In this document: one piece after another, positions 11,514 to 20,662 of the stretch
Numbering within the stretch: position 1 is the first letter of the stretch
Layout: the number at the start of each line of letters is the position of its first letter
From: Volutella citrinella
Lineage: Eukaryota; Ascomycota; Sordariomycetes; Hypocreales; Nectriaceae
DNA length: 64,000 nucleotides
Assembly: GCA_034401135.1 (NCBI GenBank)
Contig: JAWZSP010000001.1
Location: 1,054,001-1,118,000 of the forward strand
Direction of reading: 5' to 3'
Position numbers and translations under genes: made by a program
Notes under the pieces: generated by a model
Database searches by the model: none
Seen by the model: the letters and a program-made list of their open reading frames with translations, nothing else
What the model was told of the DNA's origin: nothing

Positions 11514-12617
11514 TCGTGTGGTTTCTCCATCTCTACCCTCATTCCCCCTTTCCCTCCGGACACCATTGTTTATTTACTCGACTTCAACTAAATTTTTTTG
11601 GCGGCTCATTGTTGCCATTGCCCGTATTCTACTTCTGTCACTCCTTTGGACTTATTTTCGGGTTGCCTTGCCCAAGTTTGCTTCGTTTTCTGGCCTTCAT
11701 TGTTTGATCCTTCACACCCACTTGTTCTAAGCAACCAACCAACGCCAACCCCCCCTTTTTCTGTTCTGTTTGTTTGTCATTCATCCCGAGCTGTACTTGC
11801 GGGTGGTCCTACTTTTTTGTCTCTCACATCTCTTCGCTTGCTCTTGTTCCCTCTCCCTTCTTCGCTAGTTCGTCGGCGACCCAAGCCCCGGCCGCCGCTT
11901 GCATTTGCGAGACAGTACGTCCCAGCCGTGTGTCTCAGTTCCCGTTGTCGCATCCTGTGCGCACCCCGGCTCTCACAAACTGGTACCTGTGCCAGGCCTT
12001 TGGTGACACCCACCCTCGCTCCGAGTCGCCTGCGGAGGGGCCTGTACCCAGCACCAAAGTACCCTCCTCGCCATTCCAGCCAGTCAGCGTTGGCGCCAGC
12101 ACCAGTCCTGCACCACCAACCTCGCACCCGCGCCCGCCCGTGGTACCTCAACCAAAGTACTGCATCCGCTGGTTGTTTGCAGCACCTCAGTCTCGTCTGC
12201 CATCCTTCCCCTCCTTCTGCTGCACAGGCAGAACCCCGTGACCCACTACAACCGCCCGGCCGACGACTGCCATCGACCACCCGCGCGTTCCCAAGTACTA
12301 AGGCTTCCTACTGCGCCAGGCTCAGCCTCCTCCTCTGCTCAACCTGCCAGCTCGAGCTGGCCTCCTCATTTCGCCATCCATCGCCAGTCGCCACCCGTTA
12401 CGAGTCGTGTCGTCGAGTCTGTGACGCGCACAGCTCAGCTCTCGCTCAGACTGCAAACCCGACCTCTTGTGCTTTCGTCGTATCTTCTCCACCTGCATTA
12501 ACACACCCCCGGGCCCGAGCGGAGTCGTGAATCTGACCTGTACCTTGGGACTCGCCAACCTCTTGCTTCTCTTTTTCTCGCCCGTCAAATCCTCACCAGC
12601 CGATTCTCGACGGCATC
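11514..12617 (+). promoter_or_regulatory. Long pyrimidine-rich 5' leader / promoter of the 12618 gene
   Basis: About 1.1 kb upstream of the ATG at 12618 is strongly C/T-biased on the + strand, with runs such as CCCCCCTTTTTCT and many CTC/CCT repeats. It contains several upstream ATG frames in all phases. The longest open frame (11598-12530) reads as Ser/Pro/Arg-rich low complexity, typical of translated CT-rich leader DNA and not of a protein. Long CT-rich leaders are common for regulated filamentous-fungal genes. I infer a long 5' UTR; there is no direct evidence for the transcription start. Confidence 0.4.
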
Positions 12618-13608
12618 ATGTTCGCCGCTCCCAGTTATTCGGATGCCTCGCTAGAGATTCAGCGGAAGCGGGCGCACGAAGAGGAGGACTTGGCCAATGG
12701 CTCCGTAGGTTTCTACGAGCACCGCAACGTACGTTGGCCCTCTCGAGCTCCGTCTGTGATAACGCATGCTGACATTCATCCAGAAACGAGTTCAGTGTCT
12801 GCCATTACGAACTTCACCACGCACTTCGCAGCAATGGCCTCCTTCCTGGTCAACGCCCCAGAACTCCGATTCCGACGAGCACATGCCCCGCGCCGATGGC
12901 TCGCAGTGGTCCATGACACCGGGTCAGCCGGTCGAGCAACAGCACCAGGAAATGGACATGATGGATGACGTTCCCCAGATGCAGCCCCTCAACCACGGAA
13001 ACCTCAACCTTCCCATCAACGAGTCCAATGGCCGCATGCCAACTCCGATACAACCCAGCTTCGCTGCCCAGGTGCGAGGTCAGCAGTGTGAATGGGCCGG
13101 CCCGGGACCGGCGGTATCGAACCTAAATGGTGTCATTAACATGGGCCACCACACGGAAGGCCTTGCAGAGGAGCTGTCGGTACCCCGCACCATGGTGCAG
13201 TCGGACGGCTGGCAAGCCGTTCAAAACAACCGCCGCTTGCCCTCTCCCATATCCGAAGCCGACGACTGTATGAACTCACCAGCCATGGTTATGGACCATC
13301 CCTCGGGCATGCCGAACGAGTACACAGAGCTGCCGATCCATTCATCGCCCTCGCACGGCATGGAACACCCGAATGCCATGATGGATGTCGAGGCCCAGCA
13401 TTCTCAACAGGATGCTGATGGCGATGAAGATCCTACCACGCCCTCGCCCAGCCGCAAGGGCCACACTCGCAGCCGACACACAGTTAACCACTGGACGTGG
13501 CAACCCGGCATGAAGAAGAGTTTCAGCATTGGCTACCGGTCTGACTGTGAGAAGTGCCGGCTCAAGGTTCCTGGACACTTCAATCACATCATCGTTGGCA
13601 CGAAATGA
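12618..13608 (+). CDS. Conserved fungal protein with C-terminal CxxC motif, unknown function
   Basis: Two exons, 12618-12728 and 12784-13608, join in phase 0 (GTACGT donor, ATCCAG acceptor) to give 311 residues. The N-terminus (SLEIQRKRAHEEED, then YEHRNKRVQCLPLRTSP) spans the splice junction and looks nuclear-localising (KR clusters). The middle is disordered and rich in Met, Pro, Gln and Asp. The end is a compact conserved block: HTVNHWTWQPGMKKSFSIGY, then RSDCEKCRLKVPGHFNHIIV, with a CxxC pair and a following His that could bind metal. I believe both ends are conserved in Pezizomycotina but cannot name a function. The small first exon is supported by the exact continuation EHRN-KRVQ. A long leader precedes it. 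Confidence 0.8.
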
Positions 13609-14338
13609 TTTGATTGGCTGATAAGCACGGAGGGAGTATCCGACGCTTGATCCGATGCACGAGAGAACGATGTTGCACGGTCCCCAAAGCTTGATGGACA
13701 GCATTTCGCAATTTCATGAGGGTTTCTTCAATGTCGGCATAGAATGCTGCCTTTGATTGCTCGGATACGAACCGAACGAGTTGAGTTGCATGACGATGTT
13801 TGAGGCGATTGCCACCGTCATGAAATTGCTGGGACTGAGATGAGAATGGACTGACACCTCCCAAACACGGGCTGATTTCGTTTCCTTTGTCTTCTGTGTT
13901 TTGGGCGTTTGACAATCACTTGGAGCAAGCGGGTGTTTGCAAGTAGCGCATGGCTAAGACGTGTCATTTGTACATATAATACCGGTCGGGAATGGAATTG
14001 GGGTCGCCGCCCCGGCAAGCCGAAGCAGCTGCCACCAGGTCAAAGGCGTATAGATTTGCTATTTTTCATTAGAGAGACCACAGCGGACATGGCGTTCTGC
14101 CGACATAAGAAACGCGCACCGGCCGCATTGATTTTGCATTCGCTTGATATTTTTTTGGTGTATAGATAAAGTATATGGTAAAGTAGGGCTGTTGTTCTCC
14201 CCTTTTTGGTGGTACATACAAGATATAGACACCCCGACGCCGTCTAAATGCAACAAATGCCAATCTACACGGTATGATACACTCACTTTGTCTGTCCTCG
14301 TCCGATTGTCTCCCGTCATTACTCCTGTATCTTGTCCT
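13609..14338. other. Convergent 3' intergenic region
   Basis: This gap lies between the stop of the 12618 gene (+) and the stop of the COX14-like gene (-). It is partly AT-rich (14080-14270), as expected for 3' UTRs. No gene was recognised. Confidence 0.6.
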
Positions 14339-15312
14339 TCACCACATTTTCCACCAGGGCTTCTTGGCGGGGGCCTCGCTTGGGCCGCCGGCCGGCTGCA
14401 GGCCAAGCTGGTCAAGGCTGCCGCCTTGCCTCTGGTTCTCCTTCTCTTTCTCCCAGGCGTTGCGGGCCTTGTTCTCGATGGATCGGACCAGGTCGCTGTC
14501 ACGCACGCCCGTCGACTCGTCCTCCTCGCACAGGCTCTCGTAGCCGAGACGCTCCTGCGACGAGCCCACCTCTTCGCCCTGCTCCTGGCGTCCGAGCATG
14601 CCCGTCAGCGTGCCGAACATGCCCTTCTTCTCGCCGTCCTTAGCGTCGGGGGTGCCCTCGATGGTGGACTTGAAGTGCTCCTCAAAGTGCGTGCGGTGCT
14701 CGGGGGCGGCCAGCAGGGGAGGCAGCTTGGTGCCCTTGGCCTCGGCCTCGCGGTTGGCCTCCTCGACGAGCTCGATCTGCTCCTCGGTGGCAGTGCCCTT
14801 GAGGTACGCCAGCCGAGCGCTGGCAAGCTCGTCGGCCTCGAGCTTCTTCTGGGCCTCGACCCATTCGGCGCGGCGGGCGCGGTTGTATCGGAGCATGTCC
14901 CAGACGGAGTAGATGCTGACAACACCGGCGACGGCTATAAGACATCGGACCACTTCGTTAGCAACTTCTGGCCGGTCCAATTGGGCCTCGCAGGCCACAA
15001 TACCGCATCTGCTTGGCAGATGAAGGGTGCGGACGAACCGGTAAATATCACAATGCCTCCCACCGTCCATCGGTGCGCCACGTCGAAGAATCGGCGCGAC
15101 ACATCAAGGACCCTGTCCGTCTTGCTGATCTGGGCCTTCTGCGCAGCCAAGTGCGCCTGGCGGAGCCTCCGGACGCGCTGCTCGGGCGTCTCGCCGGGGA
15201 TCCGGGGCGAGGCCTTTGGCGCGGCACCAGCGGACTTGGAGGTTGCGTGGGGGATGGTGGACGTGAAGCGGGTGGCGTCCTTGACGCTCCGGGGGCCCAT
15301 TCTGGACGCCAT
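14339..15312 (-). CDS. COX14-like mitochondrial cytochrome oxidase assembly protein
   Basis: Two exons, 15312-15039 and 14934-14339, join in phase 1 (GTTCGT donor, TTATAG acceptor) to give 289 residues starting MASRMGPRSVKDATRFTST. The single transmembrane helix crosses the splice junction (HRWTVGGIVIFTAVAGVVSI, then YSVWDMLRYN). It is followed by a basic/coiled stretch (RRAEWVEAQKKLEADELASA) and a long charged tail ending KPWWKMW. This arrangement fits the fungal 'cytochrome oxidase c assembly' (COX14) family, inner-membrane proteins that stabilise newly made Cox1. Yeast Cox14 has only 70 residues, so both arms here are expanded. The start is the first ATG, with a basic leader. The family call rests on motif memory, but the fold layout is clear. 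Confidence 0.6.
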
Positions 15313-17385
15313 GTTGGGCTGCTCTGCGCGTTTTGTCGACGGGTGCCCTGGCTCTGGCTTTTGGTGACAGAGAGTGAGCGTCGGCTGTGTGCTACGCGCG
15401 CCGTGGGGTGGATTGGCGAGCCTCGTGGTCGTCGACGGGAGGTGGGATGAGGATTTGCGTGCGTGGGTTGCCGTCCAAAAGAGTGGTGTCATGAGAAATT
15501 TCGGGGGTGAGCGCTGAGCCAGCATTGGAGGGTCTGAATTGCGGGTGTGTGATTGGCGCGGCTTAGCTTCGGCTGCGACAAGACAGCATCACAGGGTTGC
15601 AGATGAATCCCGATTGTCCGATGAGAGCAACGGCGGCCGACACAAGAGTGGCCTGTTCAGTTGGAGCTGCTCTTCCGGTACTTTGCTACGGTACTTGTCG
15701 TTCTACAAAGTAGATGCCTGTCTAAATGCTGGTAATTATGCGCCCTTGAGGCACCTAAAAAAAAAATTTACGAAAAGCAAACAGCTACCTCAAGATCACG
15801 TCAATGGGTGCGTGCTAAGAAAAGCCAGAACCAGATGTCAAATTGACCACGAGTGGAAGGCGTGGCTCTTCTCAGCTGCATAAAATGGGCGCTGGAAGCT
15901 CCTCAATCCCATGATTAAGGGAGAAACGACCATGTTGAATGTCTTGCCAACAGGATGAAGCTGCACGACGTGGACTACCCTGCAGGTACACAAGGAAGGG
16001 TCAAGAGGCTTGGAACGAGCCTTCAAGGCATGTGGTCTGGCCAAGCATGGATAGGCCAATCTCTGGTACGTGGCCGTAAGGGTTTTGCGAGCCGTTGTGG
16101 TCAGTCGCGTTCGGTCTATGGAGAGGTGTTGCGCGTACGCGACGCATTCAAAGAAACATTTTTCAGGGCTTCATATCCGGGTGGCAAGCATCGCAGGAGC
16201 GTGACAGAATGCTGTTCCTTGCTGGAACCGGGAACTCAGGGCCTCTAGATGCGATGGATTCCAGGGCTCACTGTCATTTGGTTCGACAATGAGCGAGGCG
16301 ACGCCAAGTGGCGGCACAGCCGTGCAGTCAACTCTACAGTCTCTTCTTCATGACCACACATAAAGCGTAGCTCACAATGAAAAGAGGAATAAATCAAAAA
16401 TTGCGCCAGCTATGGCCCCGAAGGACAATAGAGCAGGGAACGACTCCGCGTGTGTGCAATGCAGGCCCTCCCAGCTTCAAGGGGTAAATCTTGAGCTACC
16501 CCTTGACCAACAAGGTAAGTATGAAGAAGAAAAGAGAAAAAAGGTAAAAGCGAGGAGGGAGGGCGAGATTATATACCTAAGCAGTGGGGCTCACCGTGCA
16601 TGCACTGTGGAATTTCAGCCGTTGGTGCCTGGCAGCTGCCTGGCAACCCAGAACTGGTGCCTTGGTGGCCTGTGCATCCTGAGAACTGAGGCACTCAGCA
16701 GTTCATGTCTCAATTTCAAGGCCACAATCTGAAATCGCTGGGAATATGGGAACAGAAGCTCCGTCTTGTGTGCAGCGAACGAAGTCGTAAAGCATCTGTG
16801 GCGGTTGTCGTCCTGCACGGCCTAATTAAGCTGGCACTAGCCGCCCTGTGTTTATGGTTCAAAATCGCCACCGCTTGCCCAAACAGTCCCGTTCCTTTCG
16901 TGTTTGGGGTGTATCAATCGCATCGAATGGGAAGCCGCCTGTTCAAGGCAGATGGCTGATCTGCGGACGTGGCACCCGGGCCTCAATGATGCGGATTCAT
17001 CTATGGAGCCGTCGAGGAACAGACAACGACCATGATCGTTCAGTAGTTACTCGCCTCACGTTGTCCATCCTCTGGGGCCCTCAGCCCAATGACCAAGCCC
17101 AGACGAGCGGCATGGAGCCAGGATAAATCATGCGACTACCTACTAGCACCTATTATCAAGCGGATGTAGTGCCTGGTACTCTCCTACCTTGTCGACGACG
17201 AGTGTCTGTTTCTCCCGCCAGGGGACGTGGTGTCTGGTGCTCGTAAGCTCGTCTTGCGGCAACGAAACCTCAAGCTGCTCTCAGATTCGATTCAGCCCAC
17301 CCCACAACTCCCAGGCTCGATACCTCTCGTCCTGTATTCTCGTAAGAAGACTCTTTGCTCTTAAAGCCTGCATCACCAAAGCACC
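15313..17385. other. Divergent intergenic region, no gene recognised
   Basis: About 2 kb separates the divergent COX14-like gene and the 17386 gene. All ORFs are short and mutually overlapping. It includes an 18-nt element also present at 35287 (listed separately) and short AT-rich patches near 15700-15790 and 16370-16400. Confidence 0.5.
15569..15586 (+). promoter_or_regulatory. 18-nt element shared with the 35287 promoter
   Basis: TCGGCTGCGACAAGACAG occurs exactly here and at 35287-35304. Here it lies 257 bp upstream of the COX14-like ATG, inverted relative to that gene. Its role is unknown. Confidence 0.35.
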
Positions 17386-18864
17386 ATGTCTGATCGCTGT
17401 TTCCGTGTCACCCCGCCACCTTCTGGGATTCCTGGTCATGACAGACTCTATGGTGCTGAGTTCTTTCTTAGCAATCGCCCGAAAGCCGACTTGTCCTTCG
17501 AAGGATACATAAGAGCCCTCCAGCTATTCGGGAATGAAAACCAAATTCTTGAGTCTAACAAATCTTGCGGGCGGTTTCGAATCTGGCTACGAGACTACCA
17601 CCAGACAGCTGGGATCTACACACAGCGAGCAAGACACATGGGCTACAACCCTGACAGCGGATACATTGACCGACTCACGTGGACCTACTATCCCGACGGC
17701 CGCCCGCGAGACATCTTGTCTTCCAGCGGCGGGCCTATTCGCACTCCGAATTTGGCTCTCAATCCCGAGCCGGCAACTCTGGCCCGCAGTGGCCTCGGCC
17801 CAGAACCACCCTCGAGCTACAAGCCGGTGCAACAGAAAATGGCCGCTGCGCTTGAAAAGTCCTTGGGACTCATTAAGCTTGATCCGAATTGTCCGCACAA
17901 GTCAGCAATAGGACTAGCCGAAATCGCCCATACCACGGTAGAGATCTTGGAGCTGAACCGACAGGGGGGCGACCGAGATGTATTGGAGGCCCTACAGATG
18001 CTCGTCAAAGCGATTGGCGGTTCTGACGGAACCAAAAAGCTGCTGGAGTTCGTTCATGCTCATAATCACGATGCGGATGACACGGCTATCGCTCAAAGTT
18101 CAAATCTGGGTCCAAGTCAAAGCCCAGGACGACCACCGTTCCGCAACGCGTCTGGAACTGGACCAACAAGCATCTTGGGCAAGCGCAAACTCCCTACCAT
18201 GGCATCTTCGACAGATCCGCTGCCTAGGGACGTTTTAGCGGGATCGACATTCACATCGATACTCCAGACCTCGCCAAACGCGGATGGAGACCAGTTTTAC
18301 ATCGTGCAGGCGTCTGACCAACTTGTTCTCTTTGGTGACGAGAAGTCCGCTTTGGGGTTCGAAAAGTTCTATCAAATCTGCCAGGAGAAAACCCAGGGAA
18401 GGATGGACCTACGATCTGTCCTCAGCCTGTTCGATCTCGAGGGCTTTGCGAAGTCCTTTGACCTGAAGATGCACAACGTGGATGTCAGAAGCCCCGATGC
18501 CCAGAAACTGCTCTACGACATGAACAACCATGATTTCTTCCACAAGCCCAAGTCGACGCAAAGTGCGGTCCTCGAAATGACGAAGAAGCTGATTAGGACT
18601 AATTGGGATATCACCGAGACGCTTCGCAAGGCAGCCGATGAACCTCCCCAATACATCCCAACAGAGGCTACTCCCATCTCACGAACGAACAAGGGTCATA
18701 TCAACGAAGATCTTTTCACCAACAGTGGCGGGGATCAAGGCTCACGGCGAACTCCTAAAATCATGCGGCTTGTTTCGGGAACATTGGGTGATCATCTTAC
18801 CAGCATGTCCGACGATGCTGATGCGGATGTGACGCGAGAGGCTTGTGAGCTTTTGGGCTTGTAA
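17386..18864 (+). CDS. Hypothetical protein, 492 aa, no recognised family
   Basis: An intronless frame runs from the first in-frame ATG, with ordinary composition (no low complexity) and a codon pattern like neighbouring genes, so it is probably a real gene. There is no signal peptide or transmembrane segment. The N-terminal 120 residues are Arg/Tyr/Gly-rich (GHDRLYGAEFFLSNRP). A central disordered link (about residues 235-285) contains a nuclear-signal-like GKRKLP. The C-terminal part is helical and acidic, ending in DADADVTREACELLGL. I cannot assign a domain or function. It may be a lineage-specific gene. No neighbour gives a hint. Confidence 0.65.
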   Translation: MSDRCFRVTPPPSGIPGHDRLYGAEFFLSNRPKADLSFEGYIRALQLFGNENQILESNKSCGRFRIWLRDYHQTAGIYTQRARHMGYNPDSGYIDRLTWTYYPDGRPRDILSSSGGPIRTPNLALNPEPATLARSGLGPEPPSSYKPVQQKMAAALEKSLGLIKLDPNCPHKSAIGLAEIAHTTVEILELNRQGGDRDVLEALQMLVKAIGGSDGTKKLLEFVHAHNHDADDTAIAQSSNLGPSQSPGRPPFRNASGTGPTSILGKRKLPTMASSTDPLPRDVLAGSTFTSILQTSPNADGDQFYIVQASDQLVLFGDEKSALGFEKFYQICQEKTQGRMDLRSVLSLFDLEGFAKSFDLKMHNVDVRSPDAQKLLYDMNNHDFFHKPKSTQSAVLEMTKKLIRTNWDITETLRKAADEPPQYIPTEATPISRTNKGHINEDLFTNSGGDQGSRRTPKIMRLVSGTLGDHLTSMSDDADADVTREACELLGL

Positions 18865-19384
18865 ATGTGGACAGCTGGATTGGCCGCAGACAGTCAGTCA
18901 AAGCTCGCCTTTCCATTATGCTATGGCTGGAAAACATGTGCGGACATCTCAGGAGCCAGGGGAGCTTGATTGAGCAACCCCGAGCGGGGGGTACCATCAC
19001 CATCATTGTGGCAATCATGGAAAAGCAAATGTCTGTAAAATGTAAATATTCTGCCAAGCACTCATCTTGCTCAAGCTCTGGCTTCTCAATAATTACACAA
19101 GTCCTCAAGACGTCGACCCTGCCCCACCATTAAAGCCACCTCCGTGAATAATCTAGTGGTAACCTGAGTGGGTCGTTCATGCCTGGCGCATTCAGGCGAC
19201 AACACGCACTTCAGGGCCGAAGCGAAACCACGTGACCCACACTTGATTTTCGACGCTCGGCTAGTACGTACTCGAGTGTAGGGCTCGAAAACCCTTCTAG
19301 GAATTTGACAAGCCTCAACCCTCCGAAAATTCCACGCTTCACGACCATCGACAACCGGAGCACGTTTGATCGCAAGCAGGCACA
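18865..19384. promoter_or_regulatory. Intergenic region with ribosomal protein L13 promoter
   Basis: This stretch holds the 3' end of the 17386 transcript and the promoter/leader of the L13 gene. No ORF of interest was seen. Confidence 0.5.
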
Positions 19385-20321
19385 ATGGTAAGGAATTCGC
19401 CCCGATGCAGCGCATGGCAACGACAGGAACGCATGTACTGATTCTTTTTCCTCGTCCAGGCGATCAAGCACAACCAGAAGCTTATCAACAACCGTGAGCC
19501 ACCACCGTCGACATTTGACGATATCTTCAAACCCAGCGACTGACCCCTCCCACAGACTTCCGCAAGGATTGGCAACGCCGGGTTCGAACCCACTTCGACC
19601 AGGTATGGCGATAGAAGAGCGCGCGCGACGACGCCTGTCGCATCAAAAATTCAGCAGGATATTGACCGTTTTCGCAGGCTGGTAAGAAGGCGTCCCGCCG
19701 TGTTGCCCGCAAGGCCAAGGCTGCCGCCGTCGCTCCCCGACCCGTCGACAAGCTCCGACCCGTGGTGCGATGCCCTACCCTTAGGTACAACCGCCGCGTC
19801 CGTGCCGGCCGCGGTTTCACCCTGGCTGAGCTCAAGGTATGATTTCCCAATGGCGGGGCCTCGAGCGAGAGCGAGAGCAGCCCCGGGAAAGTGGAAATTT
19901 GTGCGATTTCTAACAACTGCCACAGGAGGCTGGTATCTCCCGCCGCTTCGCTCCCACCATCGGCATCTCCGTCGACTCCCGCCGACAGAACCTCTCCGAG
20001 GAGTCCCTGGCCGCCAACGTCGCCCGCCTCAAGGCCTACCAGGATCGCCTGATCCTCCTCCCCCGCCGATCCAACACCCCCAAGAAGGGTGACACCAAGA
20101 CCGACGTCTCCAAGATCGAGAAGGTTACCCTCGTCTCCGCTGCCCTCCCCATCGCCCCCACCGACATCGCTGTCAAGGAGATCAAGAAGAGCGAGATGCC
20201 CGCTGCCATCGAGGCCGGTGCCTACCGAACTCTGCGTGTGGCCCGCGCCAACAAGCGATACCAGGGTGCTAAGGAGAAGCGTCTGCGGGATGCTGCTGAG
20301 GCCGAGGCCGCCAAGAAATAA
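19385..20321 (+). CDS. 60S ribosomal protein L13 (eL13)
   Basis: This is a cytosolic large-subunit ribosomal protein. Five coding exons are predicted: 19385-19387 (the ATG alone), 19460-19493, 19556-19602, 19678-19836 and 19926-20321, giving 212 residues. Every donor and acceptor is canonical and the frame closes across all four introns (72, 62, 75 and 89 nt). The protein reads [20 protein letters not shown], then [39 protein letters not shown] and [15 protein letters not shown], all diagnostic of eL13. The tail is Ala/Lys-rich as usual. The first coding exon contains only the start codon, so no single-exon reading frame would find the true start. Intron-rich 5' ends are typical of fungal ribosomal protein genes. 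Confidence 0.96.
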
Positions 20322-20662
20322 ACTGTCAAAAAGGGAACTGGTGTTTGAGGGTTTTGCTCTTTGCGTCTCAAAGGGAGGGGCAACGTCGGTTCGAGGCTAT
20401 GATGAAAAGCTTAGCCGGGTTTGGAGGGAGAGATACACTCTAGGTCCAGCTCAAAGAATTTATTGCATGATCACCGGCGTCGTTCTGTAATCAGATGGTC
20501 AATGGAATGCTTCGCGAGCAATTTCTACACTGTGACGAGTCTCGAACACATTGATTGAGATATTGTGATATGTTGCTAACTGACTCTTAATTTAGCTTGC
20601 TAGGGCTTTCGGATAGTCGTCCTCTTAAGTGACTGACTGGGCCCATCTATGAACTAGTTTTA
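20322..20662. other. Convergent 3' intergenic region
   Basis: This gap lies between the stop of the L13 gene (+) and the stop of the armadillo gene (-). It is AT-rich from about 20500, as expected for 3' UTRs. No gene was recognised. Confidence 0.65.

Noticed and set aside
11598..12530. 310-residue ORF upstream of the 12618 gene
   Set aside because: Ser/Pro/Arg low complexity from CT-rich DNA, with other open frames in parallel. It fits a leader better than a protein.
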